Source: Halicephalobus mephisto (lineage: Eukaryota > Nematoda > Chromadorea > Rhabditida > Panagrolaimidae). From it: a stretch of DNA of 64,000 bases. This document shows, piece by piece, positions 49,609-60,567 of the stretch. The number at the start of each line of letters is the position of its first letter. Within the stretch, counting starts at the first letter, position 1. A program made the translations under genes and the position numbers. The stretch covers positions 310,001 through 374,000 of the forward strand of contig SWDT01000016.1 in assembly GCA_009193035.1 (NCBI GenBank), in the 5' to 3' direction. Below the pieces are notes generated by a model. That model made no database searches, was not told the DNA's origin, and worked only from the letters and a program-made list of their open reading frames with translations.

Positions 49609-50169
49609 TTAAAGTTCATAAACCATGGAGAAGTGGGCGTCTTTACTGAGGAAGGAAGGATAGGAATCGGGAGGAAGAACGTTGAAGCCAATGCAGTTGA
49701 GAGCACGTGCAATTCCATGTCGGGGGTTCATTTGGGACTTGTCGAAGCAGACGAGGACGCGATCGAACTTGAATACGTCTTCGCAGATATCGAGGAGCTC
49801 GATGAAGTGGTCTCTGGACAAGTTACACAAGGATGGATCTCCCGGCATGTACAAAAGCAACGTGTTCTTCTCCGGCACATGGCAACACCATTCTTTACTC
49901 ACGTTTTTCACTAATCCCGCAACCTTGGGGAAGTGTTCGTCTTGAAGTTTCTGTGAAGGGACGTCAGGAACACCACGGGGACGATGCAGGGCATCGACTA
50001 CAGCTGAAAAAGTCACGTGATTAGAAAAAGCCAAACAAAATTATCGATTAAAATTTGACGCAAAAAACAACTGAACAACAAAAAAACCTGCGTCAGTACT
50101 TTGTAAAATCCATATAAAAACTCACAAATTACTATTATTACTCATCGGATTCATCGTAATACTCGACAT
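49609..50169 (-). CDS. Ornithine decarboxylase antizyme, two frames joined by +1 frameshifting
   Basis: Antizyme binds ornithine decarboxylase, directs it to the proteasome and limits polyamine uptake. Exon 1 is 50169-50126 and exon 2 is 50003-49609. The zero frame gives 27 residues ending Trp-Cys-Ser, then TGA at 49966-49964. The +1 frame resumes at GAC (49965) and encodes 118 residues to the stop at 49609. The codons TGG TGT TCC TGA are the classic antizyme shift site. The main frame shows the family features DHFIELLDICED, VLVCFDK, RALNCIGFNVL and HFSMVYEL. The total of about 145 residues is short relative to vertebrate antizyme, which has about 228. The two frames are real biology, not a broken gene. 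High polyamines should raise frameshifting and so production. Confidence 0.92.
49963..49975 (-). promoter_or_regulatory. Antizyme +1 ribosomal frameshift site
   Basis: Minus-strand TGG TGT TCC TGA C. The ribosome is expected to slip forward one base at TCC, with the TGA in the A site, and continue with GAC. The base after TGA is C; TGA-T is the more common context. Confidence 0.9.
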
Positions 50170-50651
50170 GGTTACAACGAAAGAGTTGTGTGAAATTGAG
50201 CTGAAATTATCGACTATTTGTAGACAACGATTATGAAACATCACACGCAATGAAATCCCCCGCATCTTACGAAATCGAAAAAACAAAGATTCCAAAAATC
50301 ACCCGCACGCACGAAACAAAAACGAGACAAATGAGGAAAGCGATGGAAGCAAGCCGATCAAGTCGTCCAGCTGATAAGGCCAGTCTCTCGAAACCTCTCA
50401 GTCTTTCTCCGTTGAATCGATGCAACGACAGACAAACACAGCAGACTACCCTCTCGCTCCTCTGTTCTCTCTCGTGTACCGTATGCAGACATAGTCCGCG
50501 GGCAATTCAAACCAAAGCGAGCTGCGTCCTGTGGGTCCTTTTGCTTTGCGCTCGGCTGCGGAGAGACCTCGTGTTTCCACGAGACGTGCGTAGTGCCGAT
50601 TTTGCAGCTGCATCAGCTTCCTTCTGTCTTTCACCAACGACGTCCTTGGCA
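50170..50651. promoter_or_regulatory. Bidirectional promoter region, antizyme and CDC27
   Basis: 482 bp between divergent start codons. The frame of CDC27 exon 1 stays open upstream to 50250, but the composition is repetitive and Ser/Arg-rich, so it is treated as 5' UTR and promoter. A longer N-terminus cannot be excluded. Confidence 0.5.
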
Positions 50652-52972
50652 ATGTCAGCAAAGGTTGCCGAACCAGGGGCATCAGAATCCGTATCTATAA
50701 AACATTCAGCAATGACAGAGGTTTGTTTTTATTTCTTTTTGTTGTGTTGAATTATTTATTGATTTCCAGTCGATAATTGAACGGTGCTTACACCATTTAG
50801 AATACTCGGATGCCGTAACGTTAGCGGAAGTTTATTACGATCAAGGTGAGTTTTGAGTTGTTTGCACGAAATGTAATCTTTTTTTGCAGTAAAATCAGAT
50901 TCTGCTTGTCTATTATTCGCTAGAGCTTTGTATTTGAACGGAAATCCATTGCAAGCTTATGAACAGCTAGAAAAACATGGAGCGCATACGGCGGAAACGA
51001 GATATTTCCTCGCAAAGATTGCGTTCGACTTGAAAAAGTAAGTTTTCATATATGAACACGACTGTTTCACTGTGATCATGCTTTACAGAGTGACGGTGAC
51101 GGAGAAGCTGCTGAAGAGTCCTTCAAGTCCTTATGAGTTGCATCCCATATTCAAGGGTACTGACCAAGAACCTTTTGCCCATAGTCTCTTCGCGACCTTG
51201 ATGAAGTTTGTATTCGAATTCTTTCCGATTGATAAGATCTTGATTATAGGGAAAATTGCAAGTATCCGCAGGCCGCTCGTCATTACCACAAATCAATAGT
51301 GATAGCCCCGATTTTGTGGTCGAATGTGAAGAACTTTTGCGATCTTGGAGGCAAAGGAATCAACCCAGCGCTCCATGGATACGACATTGTGCATGATCAA
51401 AAGCCAGGCAATGCTTCGACTGAAGAGATCTTTTGTTCTACTATCGATGAACCTAGTCTGCTGGATGCCAAGAAAGAAGGAAGCTTCAAGTCACCTTCCA
51501 GATTAATGACGAAAAGAAGAGCTGGTAGAATCTCCCAAACTGATGCTAATTCTCGGTATTTGACTAGAAACAAGACAAGGAACTCTTCAAGTAAGAGGAC
51601 AGGATTGAGTAGACTAATTACGGACAAGTCCGACAAGTCAAAATTGCTAATTGAAGATAGCAAGCTAACAATGATGAATCTACGACGTCATGGACCACCG
51701 CTTTCTTCTGTAAATAACCCTGTTGCTCCGTTGATCATCAAGAAGGAAGAGGAGTCTGAAGGTGAGCAAATGGATGTCGAGAATCACGAACCCAGGGAGA
51801 GAAGACCTCTAGCTGAGATTAATCCAGAAACTGCCAACTCAGAGCAATATGATTACATCTATGGTGGGTTCTTGGCGAGTCTTGTTAAACTTACTGAGCA
51901 ATTTCAGAAGAGATTTTTGGTTATATTGTTGAAATGACGGGTATTCAACTTCATCTTTCCAAGTACAAATTTGAAGATGCCATGGAAGCTTTGAATAAGT
52001 TGTCTACAGGTCATTCGCTCTTGCCATTATCACTAGAGCTTCTTGGAAGAGTGCTATTCGAGAAGGCTGAGTTCGAACGATCTTCCAATACCTTTGCTGA
52101 ACTTCACAAGAGATACCCTCATAGAATAGAAGGGCTGGAAATTTACAGCTCCTGTCTATGGCAATTGCAGAATGCAACAAAACTGGCAGCGCTGTCTAAA
52201 GAACTGACAGAGAAGTTCAGACACCGACCAGAAACTTGGTGTGTGACTGGAAACTTGTATAGCTTGGAGAAACAATGTGCTGTTGCAATTGAATGCTTCG
52301 ACAAAGCCACCAAATTGACTCCGAAGATGGGATATCCTCATTGTCTATTAGGAAATGAGTTGATTGAAGTGGGGCATCATGATCGGGCAATGAAAGCCTT
52401 CCATCAAGCATCTATATATTCACCCCAGGACTTTAGACCTCATCTTGGATTGGGGATTATCGAACAAAGAAGATCACAATTGGATAAGGCATTGACTCAT
52501 ATGAGAGCAGCTGTTGCACGAAATCCATCAAATATCATCCTTCAATGCCATCTTGCTGTTGTTGAACAAGCAAATGGGAATGAAAAAGATGTGAGTTTTT
52601 GTTGGTTTTTTATTTGGATGTGACGATTGGGTTTAGGCTATTGAGATATTGAATAAGGCAATTACTGACGATCCGAACAATGTTGCTGCGAGATTCCATA
52701 AAGCAAGGATCTTATTTGATAGTAAGAAGTTTGAAGAAGCCAAAGTGGAACTCCTTAAGCTGAAAGAAATGTCTCCAAATGAATCCCATATTTTCTTCTT
52801 ACTTGGGAGAGTGTACAGAAAACTCGGGGATCAGCACAAGGCTTTGATCTACTTCAATTATTCATCAGAAATCGATCCACGAGGAGAGCAATCTCGAGGA
52901 ATCACGGCTGACCAGCCATATGATGAGGACGATCTCGATCAAGAAACTATCGCTAGAATGACAAGGCCTTGA
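50652..52972 (+). CDS. mat-1: APC/C subunit CDC27/APC3 (TPR protein)
   Basis: Exons 50652-50720, 50770-50845, 50890-51037, 51089-51205, 51250-51863, 51908-52590 and 52637-52972 join in phase to 680 residues (C. elegans MAT-1 is about 790). The N-terminal TPR half reads IIERCLHHLEYSDAVTLAE, then LFARALYLNGNPLQAYE and KYPQAARHYHKSIVIAPILW. A basic, Ser-rich linker lies at about residues 225-340. The C-terminal TPR superhelix follows, with repeats such as PETWCVTGNLYSLEKQCAVA, FRPHLGLGIIEQRRSQLDKA and HIFFLLGRVYRKLGDQHKAL. In the anaphase-promoting complex this subunit binds activators through their C-terminal IR tails. A poly(A) signal AATAAA at 53155-53160 precedes a same-strand gene by about 100 bp. 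Confidence 0.92.
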
Positions 52973-53154
52973 AGATGAGAGCTTGTATGGATTAGTCTCC
53001 CATTACAGGTCAACTAAGTCTTTGAATTTTGCTTATTCAAGTCAATCCCTTGATTCGTCTGCTCATTTTCTTTAACTCTTTCGGAATGCATTCAAGCTCG
53101 ATTTTGAGTACTTGTAATTTCTAAACTTGGAAACTAAGACGATTCTTTCAGAAA

Positions 53155-53160
53155 AATAAA
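53155..53160 (+). terminator. Poly(A) signal of the CDC27 gene
   Basis: AATAAA 183 bases after the CDC27 stop. The next gene has an acceptor-like TTTCTTAG ending at 53254, so the two lie about 95 bp apart. Confidence 0.6.
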
Positions 53161-53242
53161 CTGGGTGTTTTATCGATTAACGCGGTTGTTATCTGTGTCT
53201 GATTATTTTAGATTTACCTGGCCAGGGAGGAGAATTTATCGT

Positions 53243-53258
53243 TTTATTTCTTAGAGAA
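53243..53258 (+). promoter_or_regulatory. Candidate spliced-leader acceptor of the lactonase gene
   Basis: TTTTATTTCTTAG ends at 53254, four bases before ATG 53259. Position and spacing from the upstream poly(A) signal fit the second gene of a nematode operon. Confidence 0.5.
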
Positions 53259-54896
53259 ATGGCAGTGTTTCTGGCTGTGGGGTGTTACAATAAGGGTCCG
53301 TATACCCCGGAACCCCAGAAAGATAGTGTTTTTATTGTTAAGTTGGATACTATCAAGGAATCGGGGAAACTGTCGGTTGTTTCGAAATATGATGATCTGG
53401 ATAATGCTTCGTATTTTGCTAGAAGTGATGACAGGTTATTTGTGGTTTCTGAAGAAGAGAAATCATCGTCAATTTGTCAATTTAGAATCAGAAGATTTGA
53501 AGCTAGAAGTATAGATTGTGGGAAAATTGAACAAACTCCATTATTGGAGTTTGAAAAAAAAATTGATTTTGATGATGGTGGAGCTTGTTTTTTGTCGGTA
53601 GAAAATCTAATGGATGAAACGAAGAGGATTGCAGTTGCTTGTTATGATTCGGGAGTTTTGAGGACTTTCAGAAGTAATAGAAATGAATTAAACGAAGAAG
53701 CAAGAATAAAATTCGAGTATTGCGTGGACGAAGCGAGCGAAAGACAAGAAGCACCGCATGCGCATTGTGTGGTGAAAGTCGGCGACGAAGAAGGAGCTTT
53801 GGCTCTGGTGGATCTGGGAGCTGATAGGATTTATCAGGTACGGTATATTTACTACAATAACTTTAGGGGAACTGATGATTTTAAAATTTCATATAAAATT
53901 AAATATTAAAAAGTACAAAATTAAAAAATTAAAAAATTAAAAAAATTCGAAAATTTTTATATAAAATTAAATATTTAAAAAAATGTATAAAATTAGAAAA
54001 ATTAAAAAAGTTGTTTTTTAGAAATATACTCTATAAAATTACGATAATTCGAAAATTTTTATAAAATTAAATATTTTAAAAAATGTATAAAATTAGAAAA
54101 ATTAAAATTTTTTAAAAACATGCATAAAAATAGGAAAATTAATAATTTTATAAAAAAATAAATTGTTTTAAAAAATTCATGAAAATTAAGATTTCTAAAA
54201 TATGCACTATATAAAGTCGAACAATTTTTAAAAACTTATAAAATTAAATATTTCGAAAAATCACTGCATGGAATTAATTGAATATTATAGTAATTTTTAA
54301 AAAAGCTCTGATTTTAGGTTAAAGCTTCTGTTTCGGCCCTCTCCGTTGTGCCTGAGGCTCATTTCAGTGCTCCACCGAAATCTGGACCTCGTCATCTCGT
54401 CTTCCACCCCACGAAATTCCTTGGTTTTTTGATTTTGGAACTTTCTAATGAGATCCTTGTTGTTTCGGGGGATTTGTCTAAAAGTATCCAACGGATTTCG
54501 CTTCTGGATCCACCGGGAAATACCGTCAATGAACCTTCTTGTGAAATTCAAGCAGCTGCTCACTTGGCCATTTCCAACGACGGAAAATTCGTCCTGTGCT
54601 CGAATCGGGGGAAAATCAACAACATCATTGTCTTCAAAATCGACGAAAACACCGGAAAACTTGAATTTGTAGATTGTCTAAAAACTGGAAACTTTCCGAG
54701 ATTCTTCCAACTGGTAGAAGACAGATTTTTGATCGTTGCCAATCAGGTAATTTAAGTTTGAAATTTAATTTTTGAAATAATTAATTTTCAGAAAACGAAC
54801 AATTTACAAGTTTTCTCTTTTGATCATGGAAAAATTGGAAAAACATCCTTGTCGAATTTAGAACTGATTTCTCCTGTCTGCATTCAGATTCTTTGA
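53259..54896 (+). CDS. Lactonase-family seven-bladed beta-propeller (6-phosphogluconolactonase-like)
   Basis: Exons 53259-53837, 54318-54746 and 54792-54896 join in phase 0 to 370 residues, the usual size of the family. It starts FLAVGCYNKGPYTPEPQKDS, like the GCYTGG...I opening of these propellers. It has APHAHCVVKV with the conserved His, then GPRHLVFHP, AHLAISNDGKFVLCSNRG and FPRFFQLVEDRFLIVANQ, matching the last blades. Bacterial relatives hydrolyse 6-phosphogluconolactone; for animal homologues the substrate is not established. Intron 1 is a 480-bp AT-rich repeat of AAAATTAAATATTT-like words. The start is supported by the acceptor-like site just upstream. Confidence 0.85.
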
Positions 54897-55956
54897 AGTC
54901 ACTTTAATCCGAAATTCAGTTATGTTTGGTGATCATATATAAAAATTAGAAATAAAAGTTGCAAAATTTCCCCAACGTAGTTTTCAGAAATTTTTGATTT
55001 TTTGTATGATTTTTAAGTTTTAGGATTATCTGCGGAATTCTGGGAGCTTCTATAGGGATTCTAGAACTTTCTACAGAATCCCAGAACGTTACCATTATGG
55101 TACTAGAATTACAGTACGGAATATCAAGATTATTTATTATATATCAGAAGTCTTTTGTCGTACCAAGAATACCTAGAAAATGCAACGTGAAGCGGCTACC
55201 GTATCCTTCGGGGACTTTCGTGCCAGGAGCCCGCTCCCTCACGATGCCTAAACATATGTCGACGGAATCGAAGGTAAAAAAAGAGGAATAGGAAAAGAGA
55301 AAGCTCAAAGAATACGTTCCCCACCTATGTAAAAGAGGAAAAACGGAGAAAGAAGGGTCTCGCAACGAAAGGAAGAAGGCGCGGGTGGGAAAACTTTTAT
55401 AATCATTATTATCAATTTTGTAAGAGATAAAGCTTGGCGTTTTTATATATTTTGGCTGCGACTTGCTACTATCTACATCTGGTCCCGTTCGGTAGAAGAA
55501 GTATAGACTCCGTAAATCTCTTTTTACACATACAAAAATAAAATTATTTAATTTTCCTCTGTTATCAGTTACATAATTCTTAAAAAATTCTAAAAATATT
55601 CCAAAACTGAAAAATTTTCAAACTATTGAAATTCTAGAAAGTTCTAAAATTTCAGAACTTTTGAACTAGATTCTAAAAATTTCTAATTAAAAAAATTCTT
55701 TTAAACGTAATTTTAAAATTCTACAATGGAAAATTACCATAATTGCCGAAAATTTTCATGACGAAAGAAAAGTAAAAAGTACTTTTCACGTCACGAAAAC
55801 TTCAACCGTAATAATTTTTGGAATTTATGAAATAAACGAGTCAATCATGTGGAATTTGTATTATTAAAAAACCACCGAAATAACTCAATTAATTACAAAG
55901 TTTAATTTTTGGAATTAATCCTTTCATCGAAAATTTTTATTTTTTTATTTTTGAAA
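54897..55956. other. Intergenic between lactonase and 7TM genes
   Basis: AT-rich, with a patch at about 55025-55095 of TTCTAGAA/GAATCCCAGAA words like those at 63000-63400. A more GC-balanced patch at 55185-55390 has no recognisable product; it is open on both strands (55097-55291 plus, 55144-55365 minus). Confidence 0.5.
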
Positions 55957-56843
55957 ATGTTACAATTGTTGATTGTGATTTCGATGAGTGTTCACGCTTC
56001 GATCAGCGTATCGGCCATAGTCCTGAATTTGTACGTTTTATATCTCTGGAATTTCTCGTTATTCAGAAGGAGGAAAGACTACTTCATTATCGTCGTCATT
56101 ACTGCGGTGAACTTAGTAAAGTGCATTTTGCCTGCGGATGTCTCGATTGAATTTCTGATGACCTTGCTCTTGGACCGTTCTTCCTCCCCCGGACCTCTGT
56201 CTACCCGTCTGCAGTGTCTTGTGGATTTCAGAGCAGCTACTCTAACTACAGTGTACTTTTTCCATGGTTTTTTTCTGGCCTGGCTCGCGGTCGAAAGACT
56301 CCACACCCTCAGGAACCCCCTCAAAGCCCCGATCACCCCGTTGTTCCATAGTGTAATCATATTTATTCTTGCTGTTTTCTCGTCTGGAATGTATCTGACT
56401 TGCTACATTGATGCCGTCGTCCACAACCCGGAAACGGAAATCGGAACTTGCGCTCTTGGGGGGATTCTGGGTCCTCGGTTACTGTACCCGATAATGGGGT
56501 TCCGGATCTTCAGCATCACCATCGCTTTAGGAATTTATCCATTTTTAATTTTCGGCTTACGTAACCTCAGACGAAACTTCTCCGAACAACAATTCAGAAT
56601 CCGAAGAGGAACTTACAAAATTACCGTAACCTTGTGTAAGTGCATTTTCACAAATGGAAAATAACTATTATTTTAGGTATTTCTTTAGTATTCGATCTTA
56701 CGGTAGAATTTGGACCAGACATTATTGCTTTTTTCGGACTAGTGCCATTGGAGTACTATACCTTTGTTCAAAACGTCTATCTCTCCCGGTCATTAATGGA
56801 ACCGGTGCTTTTTCTGCTTCGGTTAGTTAATCCCTTTTCATAG
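55957..56843 (+). CDS. Seven-transmembrane receptor, family not assigned
   Basis: Exons 55957-56635 and 56677-56843 join in phase to 281 residues. Seven hydrophobic segments are visible: TM1 MSVHASISVSAIVLNLYVLY; TM2 DYFIIVVITAVNLVKCILP; TM3 ending in WLAVERLHTLRNPL, which occupies the place of a rhodopsin-like ERY motif; TM4 VIIFILAVFSSGMYLTCYI; TM5 IFSITIALGIYPFLIFGL; TM6 ITVTLCISLVF onwards; and TM7 ending LLRLVNPFS in the place of NPxxY. There is almost no C-terminal tail. It looks like a rhodopsin-type or nematode chemoreceptor GPCR. I could not match it to a named family. ATG 55957 is the first methionine before TM1. Confidence 0.75.
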
Positions 56844-57272
56844 ATCGCTGACCATCGGATTCTACGAAAATGGAATTTAATATACAGTAAAAATCCCAAA
56901 TTATTTAATTTTCTCCAAACAAAAACTTCAAAAAATTAAAACTTAAACCTCTCATAAATCCGGAAATTTAAAAATATTTAAAATCCAACTTTATATTCCA
57001 TTACTGTAATTCGTCAAGACCAAAATCCATCTAATTCTATTGATTTCTAACTTCATTAATTTAAATTTGTGATTTCTTAAATTACTTCAATTAAATTTCA
57101 ATTTTCAGACACCCGGAGATTGGAAAGAAAAATTCTTCTCGACAATTACATCCTCAGTTGCATTGATCCATTAAGAATCTGTTTTTCATTACTAACAATG
57201 ACAATTGTGTAAAGAAAAACGAAAAAACAACCTAATGAAACCTATCTAATAAACCCACCGATTTGAAAGGCA
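56844..57272. other. Intergenic between convergent 7TM and carrier genes
   Basis: 429 bp of AT-rich 3' flanks; no further features were seen. Confidence 0.5.
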
Positions 57273-58337
57273 CTAAGTTTTGCGTAATATATCGCATGCA
57301 ATTTCGTAAAAAAGGAAAGAACAACCAGAATTCGCTCCTGCTTTGATGAGACTTGGACCCAATCCTTTGAAAAGACCAAAGACAGATTCCTTCTTGATGA
57401 TGCCTTGGATGGCTTTAAGCATGGATTTGTGTCTTGTTGTGTTGCCAAATCCCTTCCGTATGTACGCATTTACCTGTAATCGGTGACGGACTAGATCCAA
57501 TGGATATAGAATCATCTTAGAGATTGTGCCAGCAGCTGCTCCAGAAAATAAAGCACCTGTTGTGTCTGGAAGTAATTAGAAATATCACTGAATAAACAAG
57601 TAAAAACAAACCGTGGACTGAATACTGTCCCCATATCTTGTGGATGTAATTATATATCAAAAACTGTAATCCTGTGAATGGAGCAATTTGGGCAAGTGAA
57701 GGTGTTATTCCTCTGAAGAAACCGGGGACCTTCTCGTGCTCCCATATCTTCCGAGCAGCGTGGAGAGTGCTCTTGTAGACTTTGGGTTCTCCTTGTGCTA
57801 CTAGCCTGGTCCTAATCACATCCAAAGGCATTGCTGCTGTCATTGCAGTACATCCAGCGACAGCTCCAGCGATAAAGTCCGTGGATTTCTTGTTCTCTTT
57901 GAAGTATTCGATCCGCGCAAGTTGTCGGGAGAACATTTCGAAACTCGAGAACTGGACCAGTCCGTAGACCGCCGAAAGTCCTTGTGCCGGAATATGCCCT
58001 GGAATTTCGACAGAATTAAAAATAAAGCAATACAAAACGGATATAACCTTTCCAGAAAGCTTTGACGCCTTCTTCTTTGACAATCACTCTGATGGATTGA
58101 AACAATCCAGTATATTTGCCGCTCTTCTGACCTCTCATAGGTTCCTCTTGAAGCTGGAACGAAGATCGTCGTGTAAGACAAGCTTCGATATATAAAACAA
58201 ACCTGGAATCTGATTTTCAAGACATCTAGGGGCTGTATGATGGCTCTTGTCGCAATTCCACTCAGCAGTCCAGCCTCACTGTACTCGAACGAGGACAGCT
58301 CCCGTCCGTTTATGGGCTCTGGATTGAATCCGACCAT
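57273..58337 (-). CDS. Mitochondrial thiamine pyrophosphate carrier (SLC25A19-like)
   Basis: Exons 58337-58203, 58153-58048, 57998-57612 and 57565-57273 join in phase to 306 residues, typical for the SLC25 family. The three carrier signatures are present, one per repeat: QPLDVLKIRFQ, MPLDVIRTRLV and YPLDLVRHRLQ. Assignment to the thiamine pyrophosphate carrier rests on GLLSGIATRAIIQPLDVLKIR, WKGHIPAQGLSAVYGLVQF and GTISKMILYPLDLVRHRLQV, which follow vertebrate SLC25A19 closely from memory. It would import thiamine pyrophosphate across the inner membrane for pyruvate and oxoglutarate dehydrogenases. Head to head with INTS9. Confidence 0.9.
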
Positions 58338-58508
58338 TGCCCTCCCTTCGAAAATCACTAAGTATCAAACTAACATCATAATATTCAAAGAAGAAAACCA
58401 AAGTAAAATCATGGATATCAGCTTGAAGTTGAGGATGATTTAATATTTTCCAGTCGAGACCGTTTTTCTCTTTTTCGAAATCTCCGAAGTTATTCTTTTT
58501 CACTAGCC
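58338..58508. promoter_or_regulatory. Compact bidirectional promoter, SLC25A19-like and INTS9
   Basis: Only 171 bp separate the divergent start codons. On the plus strand TTCTTTTTCACTAG ends at 58506, two bases before ATG 58509, a likely spliced-leader acceptor for INTS9. Confidence 0.6.
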
Positions 58509-60567
58509 ATGTCTTCAACTTCAGATTCTGTGACTCTGGTACGTCATTTATATATGAATTTTATTTTTATTTAAGTTTTCAGACGGCGATTTCGCCTATT
58601 CCCAGCAAGCCATGTTTGTTGGTGTCTTTTCCTACTTGCAAAATCCTCTTCGATTGTGCTGTGGATTTTGGTCCGATGAATTTTTACTCTCCTTGCTCTA
58701 TGATCCCGAAGTCAGTTTGCCGCTACTTTATAGCATTTCATGTTAAAATCATTTTAGAATAGGAATGGATTACACCGACTACGCCCCGAACGAGAACCTG
58801 AACGAGGGTCCGGCGACTTCGAAGCGAGCCAGATTAAATTCCGAGCCCAGTGCTGAAAGAAAAATGGAAGTTGATGACGTAAAACCGAGTATCTGCAAAC
58901 CTGGAACGAGACCAAATGTTTCTGTAGATGCTGTTCCAGAAGTCAATTTTGTTTTTGTAAGTTTTTAAATTTAGGTAACTTTTGAAATTCATTACTTTTA
59001 GAATTCCAATATTGATCTCACTGTCATTGATGCTGTTTTCGTATCTAATTGGGAAAGCCTAAAAGGATTACCATTTCTGACTCAAAATAAAGAACTGAGT
59101 TGTCCTATTTATGCCACAGAACCGGTGATTTCACTGGGAAGTTTGGTCCTCGAAGATCTTCTTCATTTTTTCGAAAGGACTGACAAGAACCCCGATGACA
59201 AAGACTGGGTGGAATCTGATGCTTGGGATGCCTATGTCGGTGAAGATCCAAGGAAATCCGTGCCTTCTCAATGGAGACAATTCTATACTGAGGAGTCCAT
59301 GAAGGATGCAATTTCTAGAATGACGAGGATCTCCCCCAACCAGCCTGTGCCTGTAGGCAACGGTATTCAAGTGAGATTGTATCAGTCTGGCTTTGAAATT
59401 GGTTCTTGTAATTGGCTGATTGAAGCAGAAAACAAGAAAATCGGCTTCTGGGCAGCTACATCGAAACAGCAAAGGTACGTCCATGAACCGGTATTCAGAA
59501 ATTTCTCAAAAGTGGATTCCCTAATCTTGACGAGTCTGAGGGAAATTGACGCCGATCCGAATTTGATGATCGCAGACATGTGTGCAACCGCTGTGGATAC
59601 TCTTTCTGCCGGAGGCAATGTTTTAATTCCAATGCAGCCGATCGGATTAATCTACGATATCATTGAGTCCCTCATCGGAAGAATGGACCAAGTGTCGCCA
59701 AACAAGAACTTTCCAATCTATGTATTTTCTCCAGTCTCGAAAAAAGGATTGGCATTCACCAATATTGCTGGAGAATGGTTCTGTGAAGAAAGAAGAGAAA
59801 AATTATTTACCCCAAAGCCGCCATTTAAGATTCATGAGTTTATCGAAAGAAAAAGGGTCTTTATGTACGAATCAGTCCACAGTTCCTTCGCTACAGAGTA
59901 CAGGGTTCCTTGTGTGGCATTTGTTGGACATCCTTCTTTGAGAATCGGAGATGCGGTGTATTTTATGGAACTGTGGGGAAATAGTTCGAAAAATGCAGTA
60001 TTACTAAGTGGTAAGTTGTGTATTATTTTGAAATTTTATAAATTGGTGATTTCTAGACCCAGATTTCGATTTTGATTTTACTTGGTCTCCATTTATTTCC
60101 TCAAGAATCCGGGCTTTCTGGTTCCCAATTGATATGAGGCTATCTCCGTCTGAAGTCAATAGCATTTTGATAACAGAAGTGGACACTAAGCAATTGATTG
60201 TTCCGGAAGATTATGTCAATTCTAATTCTGGAGTTTTGAAACATGTAAGAAATTTGTTAATTAATTTTGAATTTTATTGAAATTACAGGAAAATATTGTT
60301 ACTTTTGAACCTTCTCTTCCGCTGAAAATCACAGAAATTGACGACAGAATTGATGTAAATTGTTACTCTGATGAAATCGCTAATGTTGTCAGAAAAGGAG
60401 AAGGAACTGTGGTTCATGGATTCATGAATTATGTTGGAAAAAATATCCAACTTTTAGTGGGTTTTTTGTGTGATTTTTAATGTTTTTAGAAAATGGAATT
60501 TTTGTTTTTACAATAGGGTTATGGTAGTTTAATAATCAAAAAGATTAGAATTTTTGAATTTAATTAA
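58509..60567 (+). CDS. Integrator complex subunit 9 (INTS9)
   Basis: INTS9 is the inactive metallo-beta-lactamase/beta-CASP partner of the INTS11 endonuclease in snRNA 3' processing and transcription attenuation. Exons: 58509-58538, 58583-58710, 58758-58956, 59002-60010, 60057-60244 and 60289-60456, then probably 60517-60567. Matching segments are PIYATEPVISLGSLVLEDLL, SGFEIGSCNWLIE, GGNVLIPMQPIGLIYDIIE, PPFKIHEFI, CVAFVGHPSLRIGDAVYFME and LWGNSSKNAVLLSDPDFDF. The last exon is inferred: reading through 60456 instead meets a stop at 60480, while splicing to 60517 gives a short hydrophobic ending loosely like the human C-terminus. Either way the protein (about 580-600 residues) is shorter than human INTS9 (658). 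A candidate poly(A) signal is at 60714-60719. Confidence 0.9.
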
